From: an uncultured Alphaproteobacteria bacterium
GTDB lineage: Bacteria > Pseudomonadota > Alphaproteobacteria > RF32 > CAG-239
Length of the DNA: 38,943 nucleotides
Direction: 5' to 3'
Assembly (NCBI GenBank): GCA_944392865.1
Contig: CALXYD010000011.1
Span: 1 to 38,943, forward strand
Positions 1 through 8,249 of the stretch are shown piece after piece. The translations under genes and the position numbers were made by a program. How positions within the stretch are numbered: position 1 is the stretch's first letter; each line of letters begins with the position of its first letter. The notes below the pieces were generated by a model. It saw only the letters and a list, made by a program, of their open reading frames with translations, did no database searches and was not told where the DNA came from.

Positions 1-470
1 TGGTAAGAACGGCGGGCTTTGGCGCGGCCGTATTTCTTACGTTCTACCACACGATCATCACGAGTCAAGAACCCGGCCTGTTTCAAAATCGGACGAAGTT
101 CCGGCTCATATTCGTTCAGAGCCTTGGAAATGCCATGTTTGATAGCGCCGGCCTGACCGGACAACCCACCGCCCTGAACCGTGCAAACAACGTCAAATTC
201 ATTAACGCGGTTGGTGATTTCAAACGGCTGATTGATAATCATTTTTAAAACCGGACGGGCAAAATAAGTGTCCAGCGGCTTTTCGTTAATCGTGATGTTG
301 CCTTTGCCCGGCATAACCCATACGCGGGCGACAGCATTCTTTCTTTTGCCGGTTGCATAAGCACGCCCCTGCTTATCACGGGAAGGCTTGCGCTTTGTTT
401 CGGCTGTAACAGGCGCGGCTGCAACAGCTTCTTTAATTTCCGCCAGGGATTCAATCTTTTTGGTAGCCAT
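1..470 (-). CDS. rpsI: 30S ribosomal protein uS9 (RpsI), C-terminus cut by window edge
   Basis: Ribosomal protein S9 of the small subunit; its C-terminal tail reaches into the P-site region of the 30S particle. The minus-strand reading frame from the ATG at 468-470 gives 156 residues before the window edge. It has an alphaproteobacterial-type N-terminal extension, then the conserved [17 protein letters not shown] stretch, the [16 protein letters not shown] segment and [11 protein letters not shown] near the end. The family normally ends FSKR or similar, so only about four residues are missing. The start codon overlaps the rplM stop codon (TAATG), which implies translational coupling in the usual rplM-rpsI operon. 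Confidence 0.97.
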   Translation of the reverse strand, partial: MATKKIESLAEIKEAVAAAPVTAETKRKPSRDKQGRAYATGKRKNAVARVWVMPGKGNITINEKPLDTYFARPVLKMIINQPFEITNRVNEFDVVCTVQGGGLSGQAGAIKHGISKALNEYEPELRPILKQAGFLTRDDRVVERKKYGRAKARRSY

Positions 471-937
471 TACAGTTCACTCCTTTTGTTTTTCTCATTC
501 ATTGAAGCAATATCCAAAACTTCCGGGTTTTGAGCTGCGTGCGGATGATTTTCACCGGCATAAACCTTTAATTTGGTCATCTGCTGACGCCCCATCGGGT
601 TGCGGGAAATCATACGCTCAACCGCTTTCTCAATAACTCTTTCAGGAAAACGCCCGTTCAAGAGTTTGCCGGCGGTCGTTTCTTTAATACCGCCAATCCA
701 GCCGGTGTGTTTATAATATTTCTTATCAGTTAATTTTTTGCCGGTCAGCTTTACTTTGTCGGCATTGATGACGATAACATAGTCGCCGCAATCAAGATTC
801 GGCGTAAAATAAGGCTTGTGTTTACCGCGCAACAGTTTCGCAACCTGAGCGGCAAGACGGCCGAGAACTACGTCTTTGGCATCAACAATATACCACTTTC
901 TTGTAATGTCAGACGGCTTTGTTGAATATGTACTCAT
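470..937 (-). CDS. rplM: 50S ribosomal protein uL13 (RplM)
   Basis: Large-subunit protein L13, an early assembly protein that binds 23S rRNA. The 155-residue product has the family length. Diagnostic segments are [20 protein letters not shown] near residues 14-33, [18 protein letters not shown] in the middle and the [19 protein letters not shown] stretch with [14 protein letters not shown] after it. It is the first gene of the rplM-rpsI operon, and its TAA stop shares a base with the rpsI ATG. A purine-rich AGAGAAGAG stretch lies upstream of the ATG, and a candidate promoter is at 976-1003. Confidence 0.98.
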   Translation of the reverse strand: MSTYSTKPSDITRKWYIVDAKDVVLGRLAAQVAKLLRGKHKPYFTPNLDCGDYVIVINADKVKLTGKKLTDKKYYKHTGWIGGIKETTAGKLLNGRFPERVIEKAVERMISRNPMGRQQMTKLKVYAGENHPHAAQNPEVLDIASMNEKNKRSEL

Positions 938-975
938 TATTCGGTCTCTTCTCTAATTAGGTTAAATTCGTGCTT

Positions 976-1003
976 AAATTACACAAATAAAATTAAATGT
1001 CAA
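976..1003 (-). promoter_or_regulatory. Candidate sigma-70 promoter for rplM-rpsI
   Basis: On the minus strand a perfect TTGACA (-35) is followed after 16 bases by TAATTT (-10). The -10 is only a partial match, but the -35 is consensus and the start point would lie about 30 bases before the rplM ATG. The surrounding intergenic stretch (938-1161) is AT-rich and otherwise shows only the upstream region of the divergent plus-strand gene. Confidence 0.5.
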
Positions 1004-1161
1004 CATAAAAATTTCACGTTTTTACAGCATATTAGTTTATGGTATCATATTACCATTTAACAACACATTGTTTTTATTTATTTTTACTATATTAAGCTTA
1101 TTTTAAATGTTCGCTATTATATTCTTTTTAAATGCAAGTTTATGTTTTAGCGGAGCAAAAT

Positions 1162-1857
1162 ATGCGACATTTAAGATTATTTTTAGCTGCGTTATGCCTT
1201 TCTGCGGGCTTTTTTGCGCCAGCCGGATATGCGCAAACATATTCATCCGAACAAATAGTCGCATACGTTGCAAAGACTCCGCGGCAAGCCGAAAATAATA
1301 TTGCCCCGCTGGTGCGCTACCTGACAGCTCCGTTCAAAGATGATTACGACAAGGCCAAAGCTATCGCGTTTTGGATTGCCAGCCGCATATTTTATGATGA
1401 GTATTTGTATGACGGCAGCGGCTCAACTTATCTATTCAACGGCTACCGCCCGCAATCCGTCGCCAAATTATTGCGTTCACGGGCGGGAATCTGCGCGGAT
1501 TATGCCAATTTATTCCAAGCAATGTGCCGTAAAGCAGGCATTACCGCCCGTGTGGTGCATGGTTATGTTTATCCGGCCGGCAAGGCTTTTTCCGCCAGTA
1601 TCCGCAAAAACAACGGACACGCATGGAATTATTTTTATTACCGGGGCAGAAAAGTTTATGTTGATCCGACTTTTATGGCCGGCGGGCGAATCTTAGCAGA
1701 CAAATATATCAATTCATCCAAACGCAACCGGGCTTTGTATGAACACCGCAAAGAAAATAAGAAAAAGAGCAAAACATCCGGTATTTATGTTTATTATTTT
1801 GATTTTTCTTATGAAGATGAAATCCGTTCGCGCAAGCAGGTACATCGCGAAAAATGA
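1162..1857 (+). CDS. Secreted transglutaminase-like (papain-fold) protein
   Basis: A 231-residue protein of the transglutaminase-like superfamily. The ATG at 1162 is chosen over 1132 because it has GGAG about 8 bases upstream and opens a clean signal peptide (MRHLRLFLAALCLSAGFFAPAG, likely cut after AGYA near residue 24). The catalytic triad is visible: Cys111 in AGICADYANLF, His153 in NNGHAWNYF and Asp168 in VYVDPTF. In this superfamily such proteins act as proteases, peptidases or amide hydrolases, often on cell-wall or secreted substrates. The residues about 200-231 are rich in Lys, Arg and Glu. It reads away from rplM and is followed by the unknown gene at 1931. The substrate cannot be told from the sequence. 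Confidence 0.8.
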   Translation: MRHLRLFLAALCLSAGFFAPAGYAQTYSSEQIVAYVAKTPRQAENNIAPLVRYLTAPFKDDYDKAKAIAFWIASRIFYDEYLYDGSGSTYLFNGYRPQSVAKLLRSRAGICADYANLFQAMCRKAGITARVVHGYVYPAGKAFSASIRKNNGHAWNYFYYRGRKVYVDPTFMAGGRILADKYINSSKRNRALYEHRKENKKKSKTSGIYVYYFDFSYEDEIRSRKQVHREK

Positions 1858-1867
1858 CTTTTAAGGC

Positions 1868-1896
1868 TTGCTCTTAGCTCTGTTTTGTGGTATAAT
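1868..1896 (+). promoter_or_regulatory. Candidate sigma-70 promoter for the gene at 1931
   Basis: TTGCTC (-35), a 17-base spacer and a perfect TATAAT (-10) lie just after the stop of the transglutaminase-like gene. Transcription would begin near 1903, giving a leader of about 28 bases with AGGAG before the ATG at 1931. This suggests the gene is transcribed on its own. Confidence 0.65.
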
Positions 1897-1930
1897 AGCT
1901 TAAAGTATTGCAAAATACAGGAGAACGGTT

Positions 1931-2923
1931 ATGGACAGGTTTGATGAGGCATTACAACGCAGAGCAGCCAAAAACAAAGCCGACGGCGGTTCAAACATTG
2001 GCAAAATTATCGCGGCATTGGAAAGCAACAGCAATGCATCCATCAAGTGCGACGCAAAAGATTCTGCTGCGTTGCAATCTGCTCTCGCCAACCTTAACGA
2101 TGAACAAAGAAGAAATGTCCGTATTAGCAAGAGCGACGGTTTTATTTCGGTTGACATTGTCGCCACGCCCCAAAAAGAAACAGATACCGATAAAAAAGCC
2201 ACAGATAAAAAAAACGGGCAAAATGACACCAGTGCAGCGGAAGAGAAAATGGACGACCGGCTTGATAAAGACAGCAAAAAGAAAAACAAAAGAGCAAAAA
2301 AAGACAGCAAACGCCAAAAGAAAGCCGATAATATAAAAAATCAAGTTTCGGAAAGGGTTAATAAATTTGACAATGCCGTTGATAAAGCGGCGAATACGCC
2401 AAATGCCCGGCAGACAGGCAAAGCCTTAGAGAAAAAAGGAGGAAAAGCTCTCCGTAAAGCCGCGGGGAAAGGGGTTGAAAAAGCAGCCGGAAAAGCGGCG
2501 GCCAAAACAACGGCAAAAATTGCCGGAAAAGCTACGTTAAAATCTATCTTGAAAAAGATTCCGGTTGTCAGTCTGGCAGCAGGGTGTTTCTTTGGCTATC
2601 AAAGGCTAAAAGAGGGCGACTGGAAAGGCGCTCTCGGCGAAGTGGCTTCCGGGACATTAGGCTGTTTTCCGGGTATCGGGACAGCTGCCAGCGTGGCCGT
2701 TGATGCCGGATTGGCCGTGCGGGATATTCATCAGGCGACACATCCGGTGCAAGCTACTGCGCAAGCCGACGGGAGAAAAATTCCGGCCGTTGTTCCGCAG
2801 GAGTTGCGGGCTGAAATTAACCAAAGAGGTATTCCGCAAAAACAGCGCTCTCAGCATACGCCTTCTTCTTTGTCTGCCGAACAGGCGGCTTTTCTGCATC
2901 AACAAAATGCCGGCAGGTGTTAG
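1931..2923 (+). CDS. Lysine-rich protein with glycine-rich hydrophobic C-terminal module; effector-like, function unknown
   Basis: A 330-residue protein I cannot assign. Residues 1-78 look like a small folded domain (alternating helices and a closing beta segment SDGFISVDIV). Residues about 80-140 are highly charged, Asp/Lys-rich and low in complexity. Residues about 155-200 are Ala/Lys/Gly repeats resembling histone H1-type tails (AAGKGVEKAAGKAAAK). Residues about 208-265 form a hydrophobic Gly/Ala-rich module (IPVVSLAAGCFFGYQRL, then GEVASGTLGCFPGIGTAASV) that could insert in a membrane. The tail is Gln/Pro-rich. There is no signal peptide. AGGAG lies 7 bases before the ATG. The combination of disordered basic linker and glycine-zipper-like hairpin recalls secreted toxins or effectors, but that is inference only. 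Confidence 0.7.
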   Translation: MDRFDEALQRRAAKNKADGGSNIGKIIAALESNSNASIKCDAKDSAALQSALANLNDEQRRNVRISKSDGFISVDIVATPQKETDTDKKATDKKNGQNDTSAAEEKMDDRLDKDSKKKNKRAKKDSKRQKKADNIKNQVSERVNKFDNAVDKAANTPNARQTGKALEKKGGKALRKAAGKGVEKAAGKAAAKTTAKIAGKATLKSILKKIPVVSLAAGCFFGYQRLKEGDWKGALGEVASGTLGCFPGIGTAASVAVDAGLAVRDIHQATHPVQATAQADGRKIPAVVPQELRAEINQRGIPQKQRSQHTPSSLSAEQAAFLHQQNAGRC

Positions 2924-2943
2924 TTTTATTTACAGATAATTTT

Positions 2944-2976
2944 ATAACGGGGATATGCTCCCCGTTATTTATCTTT
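2944..2976. terminator. Intrinsic terminator between the converging 1931 gene and tkt
   Basis: A 10-bp perfect stem (ATAACGGGGA pairing with TCCCCGTTAT) with a 5-base loop is followed by TTATCTTTTCTT on the plus strand. It sits between the stop codons of the two converging genes. The minus-strand side is AT-rich but less T-rich, so it acts best for the plus-strand gene. Confidence 0.75.
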
Positions 2977-2986
2977 TCTTCCTTAT

Positions 2987-4951
2987 TTATGCTTTATGCA
3001 GAAAGGAAGCAACTTCTTCGGCCAGAGCATCGGCCGTTAAGCCATAATGTGCATACAACTCGTCGGCCGGTCCGGACGCACCGAACGAATCAAGGCCGAT
3101 GGTTCTTTGTGCGAATCTGTTCCAACCGAAAGTCGTTCCGGCTTCAAAACTGATGACCGGTGCGGTTCCAAGCACTTCCAGCTGATAGTTCAGGCTCTGC
3201 TCTTCAAACAATTCCATACAGGGCATTGACACAACGGCAGTATCTATTCCACGGGAGAATAATATTTTTTGCGCTTCCACCGCGATGGAAACTTCCGAGC
3301 CGGTTGCAATAACCGTTGCCTGCCTTTTTTCTTTGGCAGGGGAAATAACATAAGCCCCTTTGGCGGTCAGATTTTTTTCGCACGCTGTCCGCAACAACGG
3401 CAATCCCTGGCGCGATAAGGCCAATATGCTCGGGCGATGCCCTTCCGTTAAAGCAGTCTGCCAGGCCTCTGCCGTTTCTACCACATCACAGGGGCGAAAA
3501 GTCAGGATATTCGGCATTGCCCGATACGATGCCAGATGTTCCACCGGCTGATGAGTCGGACCGTCTTCGCCGACACCTATCGAATCGTGCGTCAAGACAT
3601 ATATAACGCGTATTCCCATTAAAGCGGCCAACCGCATTGACGGGCGCATATAGTCTGAAAAGACGAAAAACGTTCCGCCATAAGGAATAATCCCACCGTG
3701 CAAGGCCATTCCGTTCATTATCGCTCCCATGGCATGTTCACGAATACCATACATGACATTGTTGCCGCAATAGTCGCCGGCGGAAACGGTTTTCATCCCA
3801 TCCACAAAGGTCAAATTTGAAGCGGCCAAATCCGCCGAGCCGCCGACGATTTGCGGAATATGCGGCACGATTGCTTTCAGACACATTTCAGAAGCTTTGC
3901 GTGTGGCGACTTTGGGCTTTTCCTCAAGCGCTTTTTCCTTTAGCGCATTCAGTTCATCATCCCAATTGCGGGGCAACTTACCGGCAATGACATCCCGAAA
4001 TTCCTGAGCGGCAGATGAAGCCGCTTTTACCCATTTATCATAAGCCGGCGTGTTTCGTGTCTGCGTTTGCTGCCAATCGGCTTTTATTTCCGCCGGGATT
4101 TCAAACTCCGGATACGGCCACTGCAGATTTTGGCGCATTGCCGCGGTTTCTTCCGCGCCCAACGGGGAGCCGTGGCATTTTGATGTTCCGCTTTTGGTCG
4201 GCGCGCCAAAGCCTATGACGGTTTTGCAAGCTATCAATGTCGGTTTGTCCGATTGCCGTGCTTTTTCAACGGCGGCACGGATTTCCGCATAATTACGCCC
4301 GTCAATACTCAGCGTGTTCCAGCCCATTGCATGAAAACGCATAAGCTGGTCGGTTGAACTGGCTTTGTCAACCGTGCCGTCAATCGTGATATTGTTGTTG
4401 TCCCAAAAGACTATTAATTTATTGAGGCGAAGGTGGCCGGCCAGAGATGCCGCTTCCTCAGATATTCCTTCCATCAGACAACCATCGCCGGCAATCACAT
4501 AAGTATAGTGGTTGCATAAATCATTTCCGTAACGCGCATTCATTATCCTTTCGGCCAGAGCCATTCCGACTGCCGAGGATATTCCCTGCCCCAACGGGCC
4601 GGTTGTCATATCTATCCCGTCAAGATGTCCGTATTCCGGGTGTCCGGCCGTTTTTGAACCGAACCGGCGGAAATTTTTTATATCTTCCAGCGTAATGTCT
4701 TTATATCCGGTCAGATACAACAGCGAATAAAGCAGCATTGACCCGTGCCCGGCCGATAAGACAAAACGGTCGCGGTCAAACCATTTGGGCGCCGCCGGAT
4801 TCAATTTTATATATTCGGCAAACAAGACCGCAGCAACATCCGCCATGCCGAGCGGCATCCCCGGATGGCCGGAATTCGCTTTGTTAATGGCATCTGCCGA
4901 TAAAAAGCGGAGGGCATTTGCCATTTTTTGCAATCGGTTTTCTTCTATCAT
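2987..4951 (-). CDS. tkt: Transketolase
   Basis: Thiamine-diphosphate enzyme that moves two-carbon ketol units between sugar phosphates in the non-oxidative pentose phosphate pathway. At 654 residues it matches the bacterial family length. Visible motifs: SGHPGMPLGMADV near residue 27, the ThDP/Mg site beginning GDGCLMEG at 155-162 and ending in DNNNI, GIREHAMGAIMNGM around 400 and the GEDGPTHQPVEHL loop around 460. It is the second gene of a two-gene operon: its ATG overlaps the stop of the upstream rRNA methyltransferase as ATGA, indicating coupled translation. It converges on the unknown gene at 1931. Confidence 0.97.
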   Translation of the reverse strand: MIEENRLQKMANALRFLSADAINKANSGHPGMPLGMADVAAVLFAEYIKLNPAAPKWFDRDRFVLSAGHGSMLLYSLLYLTGYKDITLEDIKNFRRFGSKTAGHPEYGHLDGIDMTTGPLGQGISSAVGMALAERIMNARYGNDLCNHYTYVIAGDGCLMEGISEEAASLAGHLRLNKLIVFWDNNNITIDGTVDKASSTDQLMRFHAMGWNTLSIDGRNYAEIRAAVEKARQSDKPTLIACKTVIGFGAPTKSGTSKCHGSPLGAEETAAMRQNLQWPYPEFEIPAEIKADWQQTQTRNTPAYDKWVKAASSAAQEFRDVIAGKLPRNWDDELNALKEKALEEKPKVATRKASEMCLKAIVPHIPQIVGGSADLAASNLTFVDGMKTVSAGDYCGNNVMYGIREHAMGAIMNGMALHGGIIPYGGTFFVFSDYMRPSMRLAALMGIRVIYVLTHDSIGVGEDGPTHQPVEHLASYRAMPNILTFRPCDVVETAEAWQTALTEGHRPSILALSRQGLPLLRTACEKNLTAKGAYVISPAKEKRQATVIATGSEVSIAVEAQKILFSRGIDTAVVSMPCMELFEEQSLNYQLEVLGTAPVISFEAGTTFGWNRFAQRTIGLDSFGASGPADELYAHYGLTADALAEEVASFLHKA

Positions 4952-6129
4952 ATTTTTGCTCCTTTATTTTGGACGGTTACAACTGTTTTTTCAGAATTAT
5001 TTACAAACAAGGCGATTATCTCGCTATGCTCCGAATACACAAACTGGTCTATCAGCACAATCCGGGCGAAAGCATATCCGCCTTTTATCAATACACCGGC
5101 GTCATAGGCAAAAGTTTCCGGATTACAAGACACATAAATTATTTTTTGCGGGCGCCTCTCCGAATCCGTTTGCGCCAACCGCCGGCATTGCTCGTGCGCT
5201 CCGGCTCGCGGCGGATCAAGCACAACGGCGGCAAAATTTGCCAATTCTCCCTCTTCTAACGGCTCTTTAAATAAATTGCGGTTGGTTACACGGACATTCT
5301 GAATCTGATTACGGTTCAGCGCTTTGCGAAGCCCCTCCAGCGAAGCGGCGGAAGAATCGGCAGATAAAATTTCATTTTGCCTGTTTTTTGCCAATGGGTA
5401 AGTAAACGTTCCCAATCCGCAAAACAAATCGGTAATTTTTCCCGCCGTATTATCCATATACGCCAAGACTTTTTCTATCATCGCCCGTTCCGCGGCTTTT
5501 GAGGCCTGCAAAAATACCCCTTGCGGCACGGCGACCGAATAACCGGCAATGTGCAATTCCGGCGCGACCTTTTCCACAATCGTTTCCGGAGCAAGGCCTT
5601 TTGCCCGCCAGGAAATGCGCACGATATCCGCCCGGCTGTTTGCAAAATCGGCAATGGCTAAGCGGTGTTCCAGTTCCGGCGATATATCCGTTTCCAATAA
5701 AATATCTATGCCATTATCGGCGCAAAGCAATTTTATGCTGCCTTTTTTTATGTATGCGCTTGTTGTTTTTTTACGGGAAATCCGCATATTAACGCGGATA
5801 GAGCATAATTCCGCCAACCATGCGCGGAGCGCCGGCAAAACGGCATTTAATTCCGAACGCAACATCGGGCAATGTTCAACATCCAGCAGATTATGGCTTT
5901 TTTCTTCATAAAAGCCCAAAGAAATTCCGCCTTTTTGCTGAGAAAATTCCATATCCGCGCGGCGACGCTGCCCATCGGCAATAAAAACGGGCGAATCAAA
6001 TTCCGGCGAAGCATTTTTTATTCCTGCCACTATTTTTTTTAAGTTTTCTTCTTTCTTTTGGCGATATAGCTTTTCATCCATAAAGCGGTATGGACAGCCG
6101 CCGCAGCGTTCACACGTTTTTTCCGACAT
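4948..6129 (-). CDS. RlmD/RumA-family 23S rRNA (uracil-5-)-methyltransferase, without TRAM domain
   Basis: SAM-dependent RNA m5U methyltransferase of the TrmA/RlmC/RlmD family, 393 residues. The ATG at 6129 is preferred over the longer open frame (to 6294) because AGAGAGG lies just upstream and the extension would run into the divergent gene. The N-terminal CERCGGC cluster (Cys6, 9, 12) plus a later Cys in EHCPML are the expected [4Fe-4S] ligands. SAM motif I is DLFCGLGTFTYPLA, motif IV is VVLDPPRAG, the nucleophilic Cys is in YVSCNPETF and the C-terminal HSEIIALF carries the general-base Glu. The TRAM domain of E. coli RlmD is absent, as in RlmC. Which uridine it modifies cannot be told. It overlaps tkt by ATGA. 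Confidence 0.88.
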   Translation of the reverse strand: MSEKTCERCGGCPYRFMDEKLYRQKKEENLKKIVAGIKNASPEFDSPVFIADGQRRRADMEFSQQKGGISLGFYEEKSHNLLDVEHCPMLRSELNAVLPALRAWLAELCSIRVNMRISRKKTTSAYIKKGSIKLLCADNGIDILLETDISPELEHRLAIADFANSRADIVRISWRAKGLAPETIVEKVAPELHIAGYSVAVPQGVFLQASKAAERAMIEKVLAYMDNTAGKITDLFCGLGTFTYPLAKNRQNEILSADSSAASLEGLRKALNRNQIQNVRVTNRNLFKEPLEEGELANFAAVVLDPPRAGAHEQCRRLAQTDSERRPQKIIYVSCNPETFAYDAGVLIKGGYAFARIVLIDQFVYSEHSEIIALFVNNSEKTVVTVQNKGAKI

Positions 6130-6148
6130 TTTTCCTCTCTTTATTTTC

Positions 6149-6176
6149 TGTATAACAAAAAATATCAGAAAAACAA
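6149..6176 (-). promoter_or_regulatory. Candidate promoter for the rRNA methyltransferase-tkt operon
   Basis: On the minus strand TTGTTT, a 16-base spacer and TATACA lie about 20 bases ahead of the ATG at 6129. The same 157-base divergent gap also holds TATAAT at 6241-6246 on the plus strand, a likely -10 for the membrane protein gene at 6287, though without a convincing -35. Confidence 0.45.
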
Positions 6177-6286
6177 GCCCCAGTTTTAAACATTTTACGG
6201 CGTATCTTAAAAAAAGTGATGAATATTTTTTTTCCTGATATATAATAGGGGCAGGTTTGAGGTAAAAGTTTTTTACGGAGGTTTTA

Positions 6287-7435
6287 ATGCTCATTCACGT
6301 TCCAGACCATTTCAGCTCGCGTTTTGTTTTTGATATGAAAAAACTTCCGGCGGCAGCGACGGACAGGTCATCGGCAATTTTGGCTTTTTGCGGCTGGCTT
6401 TTCGGAACAATGTTGCTGTGCCTCGGAATTTTTGAGCTGTTTACTTTTATCAGTGCAGAAAAAAGCGAGGGGCAGTCTTTTTTTGCCGTTGAGATTTTTG
6501 CCTTTCTCATTATCCTTATCGCTTTGGGAATCGTCATCGGCGCGACGTTATCTTTCATCCGTTGCAAAAAATTCAGGTTTGACGGCAAAACATTTACCAT
6601 TCTATACCGCCCCGCCATCGGCATTAAACATCAGATAGAGGAACCGCTTGACAATTATACCGGCGTAAGGCTCAGGGTTTTATTTGTCCAGTCCGGCCTG
6701 TTTAACAAAAGCCGGTATATCATAGACCTTTACCATAAAGACGCGAACAAAATCATTCCTCTTTACATTTCCACCAACAGCAAAAATATCCGCAAAATCT
6801 GGGAGGACTACGCGCGGCAGTTTGACCTGCCGGCGTTGAGCATCGGCGACAGAGGGCTAGTGCAACGCGAGTGCGAGGATTTGAACAAGTCTATCCGGGA
6901 ATTGGCCAACGAAGGCAAACTCCCTTATATTGCCGGCGGGAAATTTCCGGCACCGGAAAGTTTGGATGTGGAAGAAAATGCCAAAGAAACAATTATTACG
7001 CCAAAGGGTATTTACTGGGATATATTCAGCACCCTTTCCCTGCTTATTGCCACGGCGGCCGTCCTATTGCTTACGGCGGGTGGCATTTATCTGACGATTA
7101 TTGGCACGACGCTTTCGCCGGCTTATTGGGGAGCCGGAGCGGTTTTGCTGTTGGCGGTGCTTTATTTTGCACTGAGCCTGTTTAATTCTTACCGGCTTAT
7201 TTTAGATATGCGTTCGGTTACGATTGTCAAAACTTGGTTTGGCTCGGAAACCGGAAAAGACACGCTTGCCGCAAACGTGATAGAGAATGTTGAGCTCAGC
7301 TACAATCCTACCATTGACAGATACAGCCTGTCGGTTATCAGCGATGATAAAATCATTACTTTCGGGAGCCGACTCCCGGTCAGCGATTTGTTGTGGCTGA
7401 AGGATTTTGTCATTCGCAAATTAATTGGTAATTAA
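6287..7435 (+). CDS. Four-helix membrane protein of unknown function, possibly with PH-like domains
   Basis: A 382-residue protein I do not recognise. It has two pairs of hydrophobic segments: about residues 28-52 and 64-88, then about 238-265 and 275-298. A soluble stretch follows each pair. Both soluble parts are beta-rich (for example FRFDGKTFTILYRP followed by the IIDLYHK strand, and the SYRLILDMRSVTIVKTWFG region), a pattern compatible with bacterial PH-like domains attached to paired helices; this is inference. The ATG at 6287 has ACGGAGG a few bases upstream. It stands alone between a divergent operon and the YfgM-like gene. Confidence 0.75.
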   Translation: MLIHVPDHFSSRFVFDMKKLPAAATDRSSAILAFCGWLFGTMLLCLGIFELFTFISAEKSEGQSFFAVEIFAFLIILIALGIVIGATLSFIRCKKFRFDGKTFTILYRPAIGIKHQIEEPLDNYTGVRLRVLFVQSGLFNKSRYIIDLYHKDANKIIPLYISTNSKNIRKIWEDYARQFDLPALSIGDRGLVQRECEDLNKSIRELANEGKLPYIAGGKFPAPESLDVEENAKETIITPKGIYWDIFSTLSLLIATAAVLLLTAGGIYLTIIGTTLSPAYWGAGAVLLLAVLYFALSLFNSYRLILDMRSVTIVKTWFGSETGKDTLAANVIENVELSYNPTIDRYSLSVISDDKIITFGSRLPVSDLLWLKDFVIRKLIGN

Positions 7436-7448
7436 AAACAGATTTTCG

Positions 7449-7477
7449 TTGCACAGCGGCAAGGCGCTTGCTATGCT
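7449..7477 (+). promoter_or_regulatory. Candidate promoter of the YfgM-like/bamB/thyX/der cluster
   Basis: TTGCAC, a 17-base spacer and TATGCT lie in the 78-base gap before the gene at 7514. Each box is an imperfect match but the spacing is ideal, and the gap before this gene is the first break after the membrane protein. Confidence 0.45.
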
Positions 7478-7513
7478 CGGTTAAAAGTTATTTATCTGAA
7501 AGAGGTTTAAGCA

Positions 7514-8245
7514 ATGGCTAAAGAAATCAAGCAGAACGGCGAAGGGACAAGAAGATCGGGGAACGGAAGCAGCCCTTATTTTAATTTGGATGCGGAAAAG
7601 GCTTTTTTTGAAGAAGTTGACGAAGAAGTCAGAAATGAAAAATTTAAGACTCTCCTCAATAAATACGGCGGTTTTTTGCTGGCGGTTTTGATTGCCGGGT
7701 TGGCTTTTGCCGTCGGATATGAAAAAGTCGGAGAGTGGCGTGTCAGCAAAGCCGAACAGAATAATATCCGCTACGTTCAGGCGTTGGCGCCGAATGCCGA
7801 TTATGAGAACAACATCGCGGAATTGGAAAACATTGCCCAGACAGAGAGCGGTTTATATCGCGATATGGCGCGGATGCAGATTGCCAATATTCTTTTGGAT
7901 AATAACCAGACGGAAAAAGGACTCGGTGTTTTGCAAGAGATTATTAACGACCAGAATTCCGGCGACAAGATACGCGAGATTGCCACAGTTAAACTGGCCA
8001 CATATAAAATTGATACAGCGCCGTTTGCCGAAGTTGAGGCTTTGTTGGCACCGATAAGCGAAAAAGGCGGGGCGTGGGCGCCGATGGCCAAGGAATTGCT
8101 GGCAATGTCCGCCATTCAGAATAACAACCCGGATAAAGCGCGGGCTCTTTATGAGGATTTATTAGTCAACAGTAACATTTCAGACGATTTCAAAGCGCGT
8201 GTCAACGATATGCTGGCGCTCATCAATGATATGCAGAAGGAGTAA
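7514..8245 (+). CDS. YfgM-like TPR protein (ancillary SecYEG/CpoB-type domain)
   Basis: A 243-residue single-pass membrane protein. A polar N-terminus (1-50) leads into one transmembrane helix at about 52-69 (GGFLLAVLIAGLAFAVGY), followed by helical TPR-like repeats to the end. The pattern fits the TPR_21 family that includes E. coli YfgM, which associates with SecYEG and periplasmic chaperones. The position directly before bamB, as yfgM is in enterobacteria, supports this. AGAGG precedes the ATG. The stop codon lies 4 bases before the bamB ATG, and the tail of the gene supplies the bamB ribosome-binding site. Confidence 0.85.
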   Translation: MAKEIKQNGEGTRRSGNGSSPYFNLDAEKAFFEEVDEEVRNEKFKTLLNKYGGFLLAVLIAGLAFAVGYEKVGEWRVSKAEQNNIRYVQALAPNADYENNIAELENIAQTESGLYRDMARMQIANILLDNNQTEKGLGVLQEIINDQNSGDKIREIATVKLATYKIDTAPFAEVEALLAPISEKGGAWAPMAKELLAMSAIQNNNPDKARALYEDLLVNSNISDDFKARVNDMLALINDMQKE

Positions 8246-8249
8246 AAAT

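Noticed and set aside
6130..6294. N-terminal extension of the rRNA methyltransferase frame (55 extra residues)
   Set aside because: It overlaps the divergent gene at 6287 and its promoter, while the ATG at 6129 has a good AGAGAGG site and begins the cysteine cluster normally seen at the N-terminus.
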